DNA from: Leuconostoc gelidum subsp. gelidum KCTC 3527
GTDB taxonomy: Bacteria; Bacillota; Bacilli; Lactobacillales; Lactobacillaceae
DNA length: 64,000 nucleotides
Direction: 5' to 3'
Assembly: GCF_000166715.1 (NCBI RefSeq)
Contig: NZ_AEMI01000016.1
Coordinates: 124,001-188,000, forward strand
Part shown: piece after piece, positions 32,872 to 44,160 of the stretch
How the letters are laid out: every line of letters begins with the position of its first letter
How positions within the stretch are numbered: the first letter of the stretch is position 1
The notes under the pieces: generated by a model
The model's input: the letters and a program-made list of their open reading frames with translations, nothing else
The model's database searches: none
What the model was told of the DNA's origin: nothing
Made by a program: the position numbers and the translations under genes

Positions 32872-34956
32872 TTACTTATTTTCATCAACTTTGTCATCAT
32901 TTGAAGAATCACTTGAATGATCTGCTTCTGAATGATCATCGTCTTCAGGTTCATCATGATTTTCAAAGCGTGCTTCCGCTTCAGAATCCTTAGCATCGAC
33001 TGCTGCTTTGGCTTCATCAAATGATTTAGCTGTTGCCAACTCATCATTATCTTGAATATCTTTACGAGTAAATTTACCTGTTTCATAGATATCTTTAATT
33101 TGCTTTTCGTCCAAAGTTTCGACTTCTAGCAAGGCTTCAGCAATAGCAATCAACTTATCTTTATGTTCAGAAATGATTTTTGTGGCATCATCGAATGCCT
33201 CTTTAGACAACCGACGCACTTCTTCATCAATCAAGCGCGCTGTTTCTTCAGAATAGCCACGGTTTCCTGCTTGTTCGCCATAACCAACACTCGCGTTGCC
33301 TTCTAACTGAACCATGCCTAATTTATCTGACATACCAAATGCAGTAACCATTTGACGTGTCAATCCAGTTGCTTGTTGGAAATCATTTGAAGCACCTGAA
33401 CTTGCTTCATTGAACATGAACAATTCAGCCGCTCGACCACCCATTAATCCAGCTAATTGTTCCTTAGCTTCTGAATAACGTAAATTATAGCGATCCGTCT
33501 TAGGTGTCATTAGAGCATAACCGCCAATACGACCACGCGGTACAATTGTTACTTTACGAACAATTGATGCCTCAGAACGAATAAGTCCTACTAAAGCATG
33601 ACCTGCTTCATGATAGGCTGTTGTACGACGTTCTCTTTCAGACATGCTGCGATTTGTTTTAGCTGGACCTTGGAAGATACGATCTTCAGCTTCATCAATA
33701 TCTGCCGCGTCCACTTTTTTCTTATTACGACGGGCTGCCAACAAGGCAGCTTCATTTAAGAGGTTTTCCAGGTCAGCACCAACATAACCTGGTGTTTGTT
33801 GCGCCACAGCTTTCAAATCAACATTATCAGCTAGTGGCTTGTTTTTGGCGTGAACATTAAGTATGGCTTCACGACCCTTAACATCCGGCGCCCCAATCAA
33901 TATTTTACGATCGAATCGACCTGAACGGAGCAAGGCTGGATCTAACACATCAGAACGGTTAGTTGAAGCAAGAATGATAACACCTTCTGAGCCTTCAAAA
34001 CCATCCATTTCAATCAAAATTTGGTTAAGTGTTTGTTCACGTTCATCGTTTCCACCACCCATACCAGTACCACGGCGACGACCAACAGCATCTATTTCAT
34101 CAATGAAAATAATAGCTGGCGCTGATTTCTTTGCGTTTTCAAACAAATCACGAACACGTGAAGCACCAACACCAACAAACATTTCAACGAAATCTGATCC
34201 AGACATTGAAAAGAATGGCACGTTTGCTTCACCGGCAACCGCTTTAGCCAATAAGGTTTTACCAGTTCCCGGAGGGCCTTCAAGTAAAACACCCTTTGGA
34301 ATACGGGCACCTAAACTAACGAATTTTTTAGGTGACTTTAAGAATTCAACAACTTCAACTAATTCTTGTTTTTCTTCTTCTGCACCAGCAACATCAGAAA
34401 AACGTACTTTATTATCTTTTGGATCTGACGGTTTAGCTTTAGATTTACCAAAGCTCATCATACCGCCTTGACCACCCTTGCCACCTGCTTGACTCATCAT
34501 CAGATAAAAAACACCAACAATCAGTACAATTGGCACAACTGAAACTAGGAGATTTAACCAAAATCCAGATGATTCCTGTTGTTTAGTTACCAGATCAGTT
34601 TTAGTCGTTTTAGCTGTGTCTGTCACTGACTTCAACGATGCATCATTTGGTAATACAGTTGAAGTAAACTTTGTGACTTTTTGTGACTGCTGTAAAATAC
34701 TAAAACCTTTATCTGATTTAACAGTCTTTGCTTTTCTATACTCACCAGAAATGTTATAAATACCATTGCCCGGCTGAACTGTGATTGACTTAAGGTCTTT
34801 ATCGCTCAATGCTTTCAAAAATTCGCTTGATGTTAAGGTTTTAGAAGTTGACTTATCGTTACCAAACAAACCATAAATCATACCAACCACAGCAAGAAAA
34901 ATGAAAACATAGAAGATAGAACTCTTTAAGAAACCACCTTTTTGATTATTATTCAT
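32872..34956 (-). CDS. ftsH: ATP-dependent zinc metalloprotease FtsH
   Basis: 694 residues. Two membrane segments (~12-31 and ~134-155) flank an extracytoplasmic loop. AAA+ Walker A GPPGTGKT (227-234), Walker B IIFIDEID (~282-289), the pore motif MFVGVGA (~259-265) and the zinc site HEAGH (449-453) are intact. The C-terminus is a long acidic tail ([17 protein letters not shown]). FtsH degrades misfolded membrane and regulatory proteins. It lies in the conserved tilS-hpt-ftsH-hslO order. Confidence 0.97.
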   Translation of the reverse strand: MNNNQKGGFLKSSIFYVFIFLAVVGMIYGLFGNDKSTSKTLTSSEFLKALSDKDLKSITVQPGNGIYNISGEYRKAKTVKSDKGFSILQQSQKVTKFTSTVLPNDASLKSVTDTAKTTKTDLVTKQQESSGFWLNLLVSVVPIVLIVGVFYLMMSQAGGKGGQGGMMSFGKSKAKPSDPKDNKVRFSDVAGAEEEKQELVEVVEFLKSPKKFVSLGARIPKGVLLEGPPGTGKTLLAKAVAGEANVPFFSMSGSDFVEMFVGVGASRVRDLFENAKKSAPAIIFIDEIDAVGRRRGTGMGGGNDEREQTLNQILIEMDGFEGSEGVIILASTNRSDVLDPALLRSGRFDRKILIGAPDVKGREAILNVHAKNKPLADNVDLKAVAQQTPGYVGADLENLLNEAALLAARRNKKKVDAADIDEAEDRIFQGPAKTNRSMSERERRTTAYHEAGHALVGLIRSEASIVRKVTIVPRGRIGGYALMTPKTDRYNLRYSEAKEQLAGLMGGRAAELFMFNEASSGASNDFQQATGLTRQMVTAFGMSDKLGMVQLEGNASVGYGEQAGNRGYSEETARLIDEEVRRLSKEAFDDATKIISEHKDKLIAIAEALLEVETLDEKQIKDIYETGKFTRKDIQDNDELATAKSFDEAKAAVDAKDSEAEARFENHDEPEDDDHSEADHSSDSSNDDKVDENK

Positions 34957-34979
34957 GAAGTTTCCCCAATTTCTAGAAG

Positions 34980-35519
34980 TTACTTAGTATAAACTTCTTT
35001 TTTCAAAATGCCAACATATGGCAAGTTCCGATACAACTCTTTGTAATCTAAACCATAGCCAACAACAAACTCATTGCGCACATTGAAACCAACATAATCA
35101 GCCTCAATGTCTACTTTTCGTCCAGCCTTTTTATCAAGTAACGTAGCCACTTTAATGGACGCTGCACCACGTTTTGCGAGTAACGCTTTCATAAAGAGTA
35201 AAGATTGGCCAGTGTCTACAATGTCTTCTAAGATAATGACTTGACGTCCCATGATATCAGAACGAATATCAGTCACTAGGGTGATTTCATCTGTACTCTT
35301 AACACCACCATGATAGCTTGACACATTGATAAATTCTAAATCAATATACAAATCTACCTCGCGTAATAAATCGGCTGTCCAAAGATAGGCACCCTTTAGC
35401 ACTGACAACACAACTGGCTTTTCCCCAGCATAGTCTTGTGTAATTTGTTGACCTAATCGTACTGCTGCATCGTGTATGTTAGCTTGATCAAACAATACTT
35501 CTTGTATATCATTATTCAC
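34980..35519 (-). CDS. hpt: Hypoxanthine-guanine phosphoribosyltransferase
   Basis: 179 residues. It salvages hypoxanthine and guanine with PRPP. The PRPP-binding loop [14 protein letters not shown] (~94-107) and the catalytic loop region SSYHGG (~68-73) are clear. One base overlaps the tilS stop/start junction, as is typical for the tilS-hpt pair. Confidence 0.95.
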   Translation of the reverse strand: MNNDIQEVLFDQANIHDAAVRLGQQITQDYAGEKPVVLSVLKGAYLWTADLLREVDLYIDLEFINVSSYHGGVKSTDEITLVTDIRSDIMGRQVIILEDIVDTGQSLLFMKALLAKRGAASIKVATLLDKKAGRKVDIEADYVGFNVRNEFVVGYGLDYKELYRNLPYVGILKKEVYTK

Positions 35520-36826
35520 TACTTTTCCTCAATTCGCCATGCTAACCAATATGGTTTCACATCTTGTTTGCTAACAAAATCCGCATTCACACGCCAATGT
35601 TTACGCATTTTGACTGCGATAACCTCATCATTTTGAGTTGCCAAGACTTGCATATCTTGACGTTCTAACGTTGACAATTTCTCATCAATTGCTAACCGTC
35701 GCAACTTTTTATGTCCATGTACGAGTGCCAGTTTATCACTGGTTTTCACTGGACGCAAATATAATTGTGTCGGCAATTGCGCTAGATTAAATGAGAAGCA
35801 TTGTTCATCGCTGTTTGGTTCAGAATTTGTCCACAAAAACGTGTTTTCTGCGAAATTTTGCCACTGGTTTAATTTTAACATAATTGGTGGCAAAACTTGC
35901 AGTGTATTTGTCATTTTTGTACTGTTTTCGAGATGAATATATTGATAAGACTTAACAAAGTTAACATTTTTCGATAATTGTACCGTACCAGTAGGCTTTT
36001 TATCGTTATTAAGTAACTGAATGACTTGCAAAATCTGTGCTTGCTTAAACTGATAAATACCTTTTTTTTGAATATAATGTTTAATCGTCGGTTCTAGCCA
36101 AATATTGGGAATAGCTTGCCAACTATTCTCAATTGCTTGCACATATATTTCAACTTGAGCAGTGATTAAATCATCTTGTTTTTTGATTTGCTGAGCAAAT
36201 GCATTAATATGAGGAACCACACGGGGATTAATTTTTTTAAGTTGTGGAATAATGATTTGTCGCAGAAAATTTCGAGGGGTATACATGGCATCATGATTTG
36301 TTTTGTCTTCATGCCAATTTAAGTTGTGATTTTGTGCATAACTAACCAATTCCTGCTTAGTTATCAACAAAAAAGGTCTAACAATCCGCCGATTTTGTTG
36401 CCGCATGCCAGCTAATTGCATCAATTGTCCACCACGTATTAACTTTAATAATACCGTTTCTGCTTGATCATCTGCATGATGTGCCACTACGACAGTCGCC
36501 GTATGGTATTTACTAGCCAGTTGCTCAAAAAATTGATACCTGAAATCACGTGCTTGCTTTTCTACTGCAGTATCTGGCACATTCAACCATGCTGTTTGTT
36601 CAAATATTGCATGATATTTATCTGCTAAGTGACGGACGAATTTTTCGTCCGCATCACTTTCCTCACGTAAATGGTAGTTAACATGGGCAACAACAAGTTT
36701 TGTATCTGGCAACTGCTGGCGTAATGTATGCAATAGCACAACAGAATCGACACCACCAGAAACAGCCACAATAATTGTGGCTTCCCAATGATGTAATTGT
36801 AATTGTTTTTGAATTTTTTCAGTCAT
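35519..36826 (-). CDS. tilS: tRNA(Ile)-lysidine synthase
   Basis: 435 residues. It converts C34 of tRNA-Ile(CAU) to lysidine. The PP-loop SGGVDS (23-28), the HHADDQAET motif and the RPFLLITKQEL segment mark the N-type ATPase domain. The C-terminal half matches TilS substrate-binding domains. It lies in the conserved divIC-tilS-hpt order. Confidence 0.95.
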   Translation of the reverse strand: MTEKIQKQLQLHHWEATIIVAVSGGVDSVVLLHTLRQQLPDTKLVVAHVNYHLREESDADEKFVRHLADKYHAIFEQTAWLNVPDTAVEKQARDFRYQFFEQLASKYHTATVVVAHHADDQAETVLLKLIRGGQLMQLAGMRQQNRRIVRPFLLITKQELVSYAQNHNLNWHEDKTNHDAMYTPRNFLRQIIIPQLKKINPRVVPHINAFAQQIKKQDDLITAQVEIYVQAIENSWQAIPNIWLEPTIKHYIQKKGIYQFKQAQILQVIQLLNNDKKPTGTVQLSKNVNFVKSYQYIHLENSTKMTNTLQVLPPIMLKLNQWQNFAENTFLWTNSEPNSDEQCFSFNLAQLPTQLYLRPVKTSDKLALVHGHKKLRRLAIDEKLSTLERQDMQVLATQNDEVIAVKMRKHWRVNADFVSKQDVKPYWLAWRIEEK

Positions 36827-36855
36827 TATAGAAAAAGCACCAATTAGGTGCTAAA

Positions 36856-37251
36856 TTAATTATTATCTGATGGTAAGTTATAAATTATCTCACCTTGCTT
36901 TGTGTAACCATATTTGTCACGTAAAATTTGCTGTAAGTAAGTCGGATCATCTAAACGTTTTCGACTAGATTTCAAATCACTATTAGTCTTTTGAACAGCC
37001 GTTAAGCGATCTTGAGAAGCAGTTAACGTCACATTTGCCGTATGCAGTTTAACTTGGCTAATCAACAATTGTATCGCAAAGATTGTTGCAAAAACTGCAC
37101 CAAAAAAGAGAATCTTCTTCTCACGATTAGCATGTGCCCTTTGATAATGCTTTTTAGCTTGCATATTGGCCGGTTCAGAATTACGAATAATAGCTCGTAT
37201 CTCTGGGTTAACACGCTGTTTATGCGATTGTCTTCTGTTGTAAGTCGACAT
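36856..37251 (-). CDS. divIC: Septum formation initiator family protein (DivIC)
   Basis: 131 residues. A basic cytoplasmic N-terminus (~1-45), one membrane helix (ILFFGAVFATIFAIQLLI, ~47-64), a coiled coil with LTAVQKTNSDLKSSRKRL, then the family end (YLQQILRDKYGYTKQGEIIYNLP). DivIC/FtsB-like proteins bridge FtsL and DivIB at the division septum. It sits between rqcP and tilS as in Bacillus. Confidence 0.92.
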   Translation of the reverse strand: MSTYNRRQSHKQRVNPEIRAIIRNSEPANMQAKKHYQRAHANREKKILFFGAVFATIFAIQLLISQVKLHTANVTLTASQDRLTAVQKTNSDLKSSRKRLDDPTYLQQILRDKYGYTKQGEIIYNLPSDNN

Positions 37252-37323
37252 ATTTCACCTATCCCTAGTGTGACATGTTCTTAGCATTTTTTCAACAATC
37301 TTTAGATTTGTTTAAACATTAAG

Positions 37324-37608
37324 TTATTTTTCATCACTAGTTTCTCGAAAATCTTGTGAAAAAGTCTCACTCACAATTTCATACATATCGGCAGAAGCCT
37401 CTTTTTTTGTTGTTTCAACAATTTTAGCTACCTTCACTGTCAAAGTTTTATTTCCAAATCGCACCTCAAGCTCATCATTTGTCGAAACATCTGATGACGA
37501 TTTAGCCACTTTACCATTAATTGAAATACGGCCTTGATCAGCAATTTCTTTAGCAACTGTTCGACGCTTAATTAAGCGTGACACTTTTAAATATTTATCT
37601 AAACGCAT
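37324..37608 (-). CDS. rqcP: RqcP (S4-domain ribosome-quality-control protein)
   Basis: 94 residues. The S4 RNA-binding domain ([24 protein letters not shown], then [16 protein letters not shown]) spans residues 1-65. The C-terminal tail is acidic/basic mixed. In Bacillus (YabO) this protein assists RqcH in tailing stalled nascent chains. The position next to divIC is conserved. Confidence 0.92.
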   Translation of the reverse strand: MRLDKYLKVSRLIKRRTVAKEIADQGRISINGKVAKSSSDVSTNDELEVRFGNKTLTVKVAKIVETTKKEASADMYEIVSETFSQDFRETSDEK

Positions 37609-37649
37609 AGTTTTTTCCTCTTGATATTCTTAATTTTTATGACAAAATT

Positions 37650-40600
37650 TCATTTCGTTACTTGCTGACGTGTGATTACGACCAACAAAAAATCACGTAA
37701 AATATTCAACCAAATACTACTCTCAGCCACATCATTGACTGTTATGCTAATTTGTAAATTACCGGTCTCTGTTCGCACCGCCACCTTTAATGGCACATTG
37801 GCCAATGTTTCAAAAATTGCTTCACCGGCTAATGTCGACGTCGCATCAGAATTAAATACTATTGCTAACTGTTGCTTCTGTCGTCTTATATTCGTTACTT
37901 GTGCCTGATCAGCCAGTTGTTTGATTTGACCAACAAGCAAAAGCCTAGCCACTTCATCTGGCATATCACCAAAACGGTCAAGCATGTCAGTTTCGATTTC
38001 TTCAAATTCTTTATCTGTTCGTGCTTGACGAATACGTGTATATAATTCAATTTTTTGTGCATTATCGGGCACATAAGTATCTGGTAAGTAAGCCAGTACG
38101 CCAAGAATTAATTCGGCATCTGTTTCTGTTGGTTTGCTCGTTGTCACTGTTTGGCCCTGTTTTGTGGCAACAGCGTCTTTTAACATCTTCGTATACATAT
38201 CATAACCAACTGAATCGATGAACCCATGCTGTTGTTTACCCAGTATATCACCTGCGCCACGAATACTTAAATCACGCATGGCAATACGGAATCCTGAACC
38301 CAATTCTGTAAAATCACGAATCGCTTCTAGACGTTTCTCCGCTTCTTCACTTGGTGTTCTTGAAAACGGATAAGTAAAGTAGGCGTATGCTAAACGAGCT
38401 GAACGGCCGACACGACCACGTAGTTGATATAGTTGTGACAAACCCATATGATCTGCGTTTTCAACAATTAACGTATTTGCATTGGGAATATCAACACCTG
38501 TTTCGATAATTGTTGTTGTGACTAAAACATCATAGTTGCCATTTAAGAAATCGTATAAAACACTTTCTAACTGTGTTTCAGACATTTGTCCATGAATGGC
38601 ACCAACACGTGCAGATGGCACTAAATCCTCTATTTGACTAGCAACACGATCAATGTCGGCTACGCGATTATGCAAATAAAATACCTGACCACCACGGGCA
38701 AGTTCCTTTTCAATGGCATTTCTCACAATTATCCAATCTGCCTCTAGAACATAGGTTTGAATCGGATAACGATTGGCCGGAGGCGTTTCAATAATTGATA
38801 AATCTCGCGCACCAACCATCGCCATATTCAATGTTCGTGGGATCGGTGTTGCAGTTAAGGTTAATACATCAACGCTATGACGCAATTGCTTGAGCCGTTC
38901 CTTATGTTTTACCCCAAAACGTTGTTCCTCATCAATAATTAACAGACCAAGATCTAAAAAATCAACATCTTTACTCAGCAAGCGATGTGTGCCAACAACA
39001 ATATCAATTTGATGTTCATTTAATTGTTTGATCACAAATTTGTTTTGTGCAGTTGTCTGGAAACGACTCAGTACGCCAATTTTAATATTTGGAAAATCAT
39101 TGAAGCGTGCTAACATCGTTTCATAATGTTGTTGGACTAAAATTGTTGTTGGTGCTAAAAATGCCACCTGTTTTCCCGCATGTACTGCTTTAAAAACTGC
39201 ACGCAAGGCCACCTCTGTTTTGCCAAAGCCAACATCCCCTACTAATAGACGATCCATTGGTCGCACTTTTTGCATGTCAACTTTAATTTCTTCAATAGAG
39301 CGGATTTGATCTGGTGTTTCTGGATAACCAAATGCCATGTCAAATTTCAATTGTTCTGTATCATCTGGCGGAAAAGCATATCCCTGTTGCGCTTCACGCT
39401 TGGCATAAAGATCTAATAAATCATCAGCAATATCTTCAATTTTTGCTGCCACTTGGCGCTTAGTTTTAGCCCATTCAACACCCCCGAGTTTATTTAATTT
39501 AGGTGCTTTTGCAGCATCTGACGCACCAATATACTTCTGGATTAAATTCAACTGCGTGACTGGAATAAAAATCTTAGCATTTTTTTGATAGGCAATAGAT
39601 AAATAATCTTGTTTACCACCATCAACTGTCATTGTCTGTAAACCTTCATAACGACCAATACCATGATTGATATGAACAACGTAGTCACCAACATTTAATT
39701 CACTATATGACTTTAAACGCTCCGCATTATTAATTTTACGCTGTCTTGGCGCCACTTGCCGAGTTTGAGTAAACAATTCATGTGCTGTTAATACGATTAA
39801 ATGTAATTTAGGCCATTCAAATCCTATGGCCAGGTTGCCTTTCATTATCTGCGCCTGATTTGGTTGAACCTGACGGGTTTCAATAATTGGTACCTTAAAA
39901 TCACTTAAAGACTCGCTGAGATGGTGGCTTTGTTTTTCATCGTTAATCAATAAAATAACCGTCATACCCGCATCTTGTGCATACTGTAAATCAGTTCTAA
40001 GTGTCTCAATTTGACCATAGTATTGGTTAGCCGGCCGAGTAGTGACTTCTTCAATATTGGTGAACTTAATGTTATTCAAGCCACGTTGAAAATTTGCTAA
40101 ATAAATAACCGCACTTTGATTTTGCGTTAACAGATCAGCAAAGTCTGCGCGTAACACTTGTCCAGGAATGAGTTGATAGGCTGACAACTGCTTGTCTAAC
40201 CATTCTTGATCATAAGTTAACTGTTGGATCTGCATATCTTTTAATCGCGTGAATTCATCCACAAAGACCAAAACATCATCCGAAAAATAATCCAATAAAG
40301 TTGTTTCACCCTCAAAAAAATGGGTCGCATAAGGTAATAATTGGTTCACACGCCCATGCTCATTTAACACATGTTGTGTTGCTGAAAATCCTTCTGTCGC
40401 ATGTTTTTTTGCAACACCAGTCAGCTCTTTGCGATAGTTATTAAATGCCGTCTCAATCGTTTGTTTAGCAATATCATACTGCGTCTCTGAGACAATGAAA
40501 TCAGTCGCTGGCTGCACATGATATTTTTTAAGTACAGTCGTACTTTTTTGTGTCGATACATCAAAATTTTTCAATTGGTCCAATTCATCATCAAAAAAGT

Positions 40601-41168
40601 CTAAACGAATAGGCTCATCACTAGTCAATGGGTAAATATCAATAATAGAACCACGTTGTGCAAATTCACCAGCACCTTGCACTAATTTTGTAGGTGTATA
40701 ACCCATCATCATTAAGGTTTTTTTGATATCATTTAACTGATAAGTTTGACCAACTGTCAATGACAATTTCGCCGCATCAACTGTTTCTGGTTTGGGTAGT
40801 AAACGTTCAACTCCAGCTAGACTTGTCACAATAACTTTAGCCTCGCCTTTTCGCAAGGCTAATAAACTAGCAACTCGCTGCAATCGTAGGTCAGGTGAAC
40901 TAATAGCAATTTCTGTTGCCAAAGACTCTTCTGCAGGAAAATTAAAAACATTTGTCATAAGACTTGATAAATCTGAAAATAGTTGATCAGCATGCACTTG
41001 TGTGTCTGTAACGACTAACATTTGACGTGGATTTTCTTGATATAAGGCTGCGACGCTCGCAGCTCGTGCACTACCATTGACGCCTAAAAGCAACTGTGAA
41101 GAACCATCAGTCGCTTGCTCATTAAGATGTTTAATTGTATCCGATTGCGCTAAAAAATGAGTTAACAT
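37650..41168 (-). CDS. mfd: Transcription-repair coupling factor Mfd
   Basis: 1172 residues. Mfd displaces stalled RNA polymerase and recruits UvrA. The UvrB-like N-terminal part ([15 protein letters not shown]), the RNAP-binding CarD-like domain ([16 protein letters not shown]), and the RecG-like helicase motifs ([51 protein letters not shown]) are complete, as is the C-terminal TRCF domain. Confidence 0.97.
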   Translation of the reverse strand: MLTHFLAQSDTIKHLNEQATDGSSQLLLGVNGSARAASVAALYQENPRQMLVVTDTQVHADQLFSDLSSLMTNVFNFPAEESLATEIAISSPDLRLQRVASLLALRKGEAKVIVTSLAGVERLLPKPETVDAAKLSLTVGQTYQLNDIKKTLMMMGYTPTKLVQGAGEFAQRGSIIDIYPLTSDEPIRLDFFDDELDQLKNFDVSTQKSTTVLKKYHVQPATDFIVSETQYDIAKQTIETAFNNYRKELTGVAKKHATEGFSATQHVLNEHGRVNQLLPYATHFFEGETTLLDYFSDDVLVFVDEFTRLKDMQIQQLTYDQEWLDKQLSAYQLIPGQVLRADFADLLTQNQSAVIYLANFQRGLNNIKFTNIEEVTTRPANQYYGQIETLRTDLQYAQDAGMTVILLINDEKQSHHLSESLSDFKVPIIETRQVQPNQAQIMKGNLAIGFEWPKLHLIVLTAHELFTQTRQVAPRQRKINNAERLKSYSELNVGDYVVHINHGIGRYEGLQTMTVDGGKQDYLSIAYQKNAKIFIPVTQLNLIQKYIGASDAAKAPKLNKLGGVEWAKTKRQVAAKIEDIADDLLDLYAKREAQQGYAFPPDDTEQLKFDMAFGYPETPDQIRSIEEIKVDMQKVRPMDRLLVGDVGFGKTEVALRAVFKAVHAGKQVAFLAPTTILVQQHYETMLARFNDFPNIKIGVLSRFQTTAQNKFVIKQLNEHQIDIVVGTHRLLSKDVDFLDLGLLIIDEEQRFGVKHKERLKQLRHSVDVLTLTATPIPRTLNMAMVGARDLSIIETPPANRYPIQTYVLEADWIIVRNAIEKELARGGQVFYLHNRVADIDRVASQIEDLVPSARVGAIHGQMSETQLESVLYDFLNGNYDVLVTTTIIETGVDIPNANTLIVENADHMGLSQLYQLRGRVGRSARLAYAYFTYPFSRTPSEEAEKRLEAIRDFTELGSGFRIAMRDLSIRGAGDILGKQQHGFIDSVGYDMYTKMLKDAVATKQGQTVTTSKPTETDAELILGVLAYLPDTYVPDNAQKIELYTRIRQARTDKEFEEIETDMLDRFGDMPDEVARLLLVGQIKQLADQAQVTNIRRQKQQLAIVFNSDATSTLAGEAIFETLANVPLKVAVRTETGNLQISITVNDVAESSIWLNILRDFLLVVITRQQVTK

Positions 41169-41227
41169 ACTTTAAAATTTGTTCCCCTATCAGTCGTTTG
41201 ATATACGCGTTAAATTATTCTTAAATA

Positions 41228-41797
41228 TTAGCCGTTATATTTATTACTCAATTCTGATACGCCGTTACCTTGAATCCATTCTTCTATTGCCAATGTGCTA
41301 CGATCTAACATATGATTAACATCATCAGTTTCAGCGCGTGAAAATTTGCCTAAAACATAATGAATGACTGCCTGCTGTTCATGATTTGGATGCCCTAAAC
41401 CAAACTTAAGTCGTAAAAATGTTTGTGAGCCAGTATGTGCCATGATGGATTTCAAACCATTATGACCACCTGCTGACCCTTTTGCGCGAAAACGCAATTT
41501 ACTAAAAGGTAAATCCATATCATCAACTAACACCATCACATCAGTGTTGATGTCACCCCCATAGTAATCTAATATTGCGCGAACTGCTTTACCAGAGTCA
41601 TTCATATACGTCGTTGGCTTAACCAATACCACTTGCTCACCATCAACAGTTAACTTCGCTATTGTAGCAAATTGTTTGCTAGGTGCAAATGACACACTGT
41701 GCGCTGACGCAAAGGCATCAATAGCCATAAATCCAATATTATGCCTTGTTTTATCATATTCTAAACCAATATTACCTAATCCAATGATATATTTCAT
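41228..41797 (-). CDS. pth: Peptidyl-tRNA hydrolase
   Basis: 189 residues from MKYIIGLGN, the conserved Pth start. Longer upstream codons are not typical of the family and lack a ribosome site, although none is ideal for this ATG either. Catalytic H is in YDKTRHNIGFM (H20), and N in TYMNDSGKAV, D in VLVDDMDLPFSKLR and the GSAGGHNGLKS loop are conserved. It releases peptides from peptidyl-tRNA. Upstream of mfd, as in other Firmicutes. Confidence 0.95.
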   Translation of the reverse strand: MKYIIGLGNIGLEYDKTRHNIGFMAIDAFASAHSVSFAPSKQFATIAKLTVDGEQVVLVKPTTYMNDSGKAVRAILDYYGGDINTDVMVLVDDMDLPFSKLRFRAKGSAGGHNGLKSIMAHTGSQTFLRLKFGLGHPNHEQQAVIHYVLGKFSRAETDDVNHMLDRSTLAIEEWIQGNGVSELSNKYNG

Positions 41798-41849
41798 ATT
41801 AATTATACGCGTTTCCTTACTAAAATTCTCAATCTTAACTACCAGTATA

Positions 41850-41861
41850 ACAGAATTCTGT
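41850..41861. promoter_or_regulatory. 12-bp perfect palindrome between pth and the CBS gene
   Basis: ACAGAATTCTGT (41850-41861) lies within a broader near-palindrome (ATAACA...TGTGTTAT) in the short divergent intergenic gap. A regulatory protein could bind here and serve both genes. No T-run follows on either strand, so a terminator is not indicated. Confidence 0.4.
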
Positions 41862-41916
41862 GTTATCATGATATATGGCTATTTAATGATAAAAAAATTA
41901 ATTTTAGGATAAGTAT

Positions 41917-42561
41917 ATGCTCCATGAAACTTTAATCACCCCAAAGTCAGAACTAACTACCGTGACTGAAAATACAACTATTGCACAAGTGAACGATTTA
42001 TTTAATTCACCAAGCGAGTCACATACGCGTACTATGCCAATTTTAGATGAATCTGGCAACCTTTTTCGTGGCAATGTTTATAAGCAGCATGTGTACGAAC
42101 ATATTGCTAAAAATGGTGATATGAACCTGCCAGTCACGACAATTATGCGCAATTCAACTAAGTTTATTTATACAACCAGTCAATTTTATGAGGTTTTTTT
42201 TGCCATTCGCGACCTGCCTTTTATTGCTGTACTAGATGATAATCATCATTTTACCGGCATATTCACACACGATGCATTAATGGATTTATTATCGCAAAGT
42301 TGGTCTGTTCGCACTGGTGGTGTTGCCCTCTCTGTTGCAACACATAAAGCACAAGGCGATCTTAAAAAAATTTCGACAATCATAGCCAAATATTCAAATA
42401 TTGAATCTGTGTTAAGTTTACAGCCATCAAATGGCACCATTACTTTAATGTTCACCTTACCACTTGTATTTGATAGTATCACATTACAAAAACTCGTTAA
42501 ACATTTAGAAAAAAGACACTTTGAAGTGATCAGTATTGAAAATTTACAACGTTTTAACTAA
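41917..42561 (+). CDS. CBS-domain protein with C-terminal ACT-like domain (CbpA-like)
   Basis: 214 residues. Two CBS motifs (residues ~1-65 and ~70-135, with GIFTHDALMDLLSQ) form a Bateman module, followed by an ACT-like region (~140-212, GGVALSVATHKAQGDLKKISTIIAKYSNIESVLSL in pieces). In Listeria and related bacteria such proteins bind c-di-AMP or nucleotides and signal metabolic state. Ligand here is inferred. It is divergent from pth. Confidence 0.75.
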   Translation: MLHETLITPKSELTTVTENTTIAQVNDLFNSPSESHTRTMPILDESGNLFRGNVYKQHVYEHIAKNGDMNLPVTTIMRNSTKFIYTTSQFYEVFFAIRDLPFIAVLDDNHHFTGIFTHDALMDLLSQSWSVRTGGVALSVATHKAQGDLKKISTIIAKYSNIESVLSLQPSNGTITLMFTLPLVFDSITLQKLVKHLEKRHFEVISIENLQRFN

Positions 42562-42586
42562 AAAAAGCCCTAACGGGCTTTTTTTA
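42561..42586. terminator. Bidirectional terminator between CBS gene and menA
   Basis: AAAAAAGCCC (42561-42570) pairs with GGGCTTTTTT, with runs on both strands. It serves the convergent CBS and menA transcripts. Confidence 0.85.
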
Positions 42587-43471
42587 TAACCATATACCAG
42601 CTAAAATAACTATTGTCATGCCACACATCACGATGACTAAGTTTTTAATAGCCAAAACAAAGGTTTCTTGCTTCACCGGTCGTCTAATAAACGCACGTGC
42701 ATTTTTAATGACAATTGGCAATAATATCACCATAGCATAGCTCGTAATCGGTAACCAGCCAACTGACGTCGCAATTATAATCTCAATAAAAGCAGCGATT
42801 GTCCAAAACACATAGACTTTTTTACTTGACTCAATACCAATATAATGGACAAGTGTTTGTCGTTGATTCTCCTCATCTTCATCGTGGTCTGCAATGTTGT
42901 TAGCAAACATAATTTCGGCAATGAAAATAGTTAAAGGTAAACTAACAATTAACCATTGGAACAGGACATTTACTGTGGGTACCATACGTGTATTGACGTA
43001 AACTTGTGCGATAAAAATGAAATATCCCATTGTTATACCAGACACAACTTCACCAAACGGTGTGTTTGTAATTGGTTTTGGACCAGCAGAATATAGATAA
43101 CCAATCAAAAAACTAATAATACCAATAATCCAAGTAATATAATCCGTTCTGAATGCAACAGCAATACCAGCTAAAACAGCAATACCAGCTAAAGTTTCAG
43201 CAACATGAAGCACTTGCTTATTAGTTATTACCTCACCTTGCGCCTTTTCACGTAAAAATTCATTGGATTTTTGACGTTTTGCATCTTCATATCGGTTAAA
43301 TGTATTAACTGCCAGATGTACACTGATGGTTGCAATAATTAATAACACTGCATTCAACCAATTGACGCGAGCATATTGCCATTGACTGTACGCCAAGCCA
43401 ACCATCAAGGGTGCAACGCTAGGAATTACCACGCGAATTTCAACTAAATCTAAAAACTGTTTTGGTGTCAT
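42584..43471 (-). CDS. menA: UbiA-family prenyltransferase (MenA-like)
   Basis: 295 residues, eight or nine membrane helices. The first aspartate-rich site is in NTFNRYEDAKRQ (~57-69), and the second in NNIADHDEDEENQR (~191-204). MenA attaches the polyprenyl chain to 1,4-dihydroxy-2-naphthoate in menaquinone synthesis. No other men gene is nearby, which is common in lactic acid bacteria that keep partial pathways. Confidence 0.85.
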   Translation of the reverse strand: MTPKQFLDLVEIRVVIPSVAPLMVGLAYSQWQYARVNWLNAVLLIIATISVHLAVNTFNRYEDAKRQKSNEFLREKAQGEVITNKQVLHVAETLAGIAVLAGIAVAFRTDYITWIIGIISFLIGYLYSAGPKPITNTPFGEVVSGITMGYFIFIAQVYVNTRMVPTVNVLFQWLIVSLPLTIFIAEIMFANNIADHDEDEENQRQTLVHYIGIESSKKVYVFWTIAAFIEIIIATSVGWLPITSYAMVILLPIVIKNARAFIRRPVKQETFVLAIKNLVIVMCGMTIVILAGIWL

Positions 43472-43558
43472 TCTTAATTTAAACCTCTAATAAAACATTT
43501 TACCAGAAAATAACCCCAAACGGTTTCTCATATCTTGATTTTTATAACAGACTACAAA

Positions 43559-43939
43559 TTATTTAGTAGTGAAGACTTGGTAAGCTTCACGCAAACTACT
43601 AGCATACTCGCCATTGTCACGCATTGGTGCGTCCATAGCAAATCCCAACAAAAAGTCCTGCACGTCGTCATCAATCAATTGTTCCGCCAAGGACATCAAG
43701 TCATCAGACGTTGGCACATCAACATTATTTTTGAGCGTTGCAACACCAATATCACCATAATTTAGCTCTGCACGAAAACCTACGCCAGCTGACTTAATAT
43801 CAACGTAAATATTTTCATCTTTATCAATCCATACGCGAAAAGGTGCTTGGCTTTCAAATGTGTAGGGAATATTAATAATTTCGGCGGCAGCAGTCAATGC
43901 TTCGCCTTGTTCTTTTTCAGTTAAGCCGTGTTTTTTCAT
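43559..43939 (-). CDS. Conserved small protein, unknown function
   Basis: 126 residues from the ATG at 43937-43939, eight bases after AAGGA; earlier ATGs have no correct spacing. It begins MKKHGLTEKEQGEALTAAAE and has alternating alpha/beta segments (RVWIDKDENIYVDI, GVATLKNNVDVPTSDDL), with no membrane segment. I do not recognise a function. The leader upstream is unusual: a six-residue ORF and mutually exclusive hairpins. Confidence 0.6.
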   Translation of the reverse strand: MKKHGLTEKEQGEALTAAAEIINIPYTFESQAPFRVWIDKDENIYVDIKSAGVGFRAELNYGDIGVATLKNNVDVPTSDDLMSLAEQLIDDDVQDFLLGFAMDAPMRDNGEYASSLREAYQVFTTK

Positions 43940-44090
43940 TATCATGATCCTTATTTTCATTTTTTGACCATGTCAGACAACTTGCACAGTCTACCTTAAC
44001 TATGCACCTTATTACAAAATTTGCAAGTTATAGCTCTTATAACAAGAGGCTATAAAGCAAGTTTCATCATTGTGCGTCTCCTGATTATTT
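43940..44090 (-). promoter_or_regulatory. Leader with six-residue ORF and alternative hairpins
   Basis: On the minus strand AGGAG precedes ATG (44070) and encodes MMKLAL, stop. A hairpin (TATAGCCTCTT with AAGAGCTATA, ~44057-44031) overlaps its stop. Further down, AACTTGCA (44029-44022) can pair with TGCAAGTT (43986-43979). The leader-ORF sequence AAACTTGC (44064-44057) can pair with the same TGCAAGTT. This is the geometry of a translation-controlled switch. Confidence 0.5.
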
Positions 44091-44105
44091 TTATTTCACA
44101 AGTAC

Positions 44106-44134
44106 TTGTTCTTTATACTTAATCGCGTTATATT
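44106..44134 (+). promoter_or_regulatory. pepC promoter
   Basis: TTGTTC (44106-44111), 17-base spacer, TATATT (44129-44134), about 27 bases before the pepC start codon. Confidence 0.65.
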
Positions 44135-44160
44135 GTATTTATATGAAAAAGGAGCTCATA

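Noticed and set aside
33863-34471. 202-codon open frame opposite ftsH
   Set aside because: It is antisense to the AAA domain of ftsH, has no ribosome site and has a Ser/Pro/Thr-rich composition typical of shadow frames.
41797-41830. Leaderless pth transcript from a TATAAT just upstream of its ATG
   Set aside because: The -10 is good, but the best -35 (TTGAGA) is 19 bases away, so the evidence is too weak to list as a feature.
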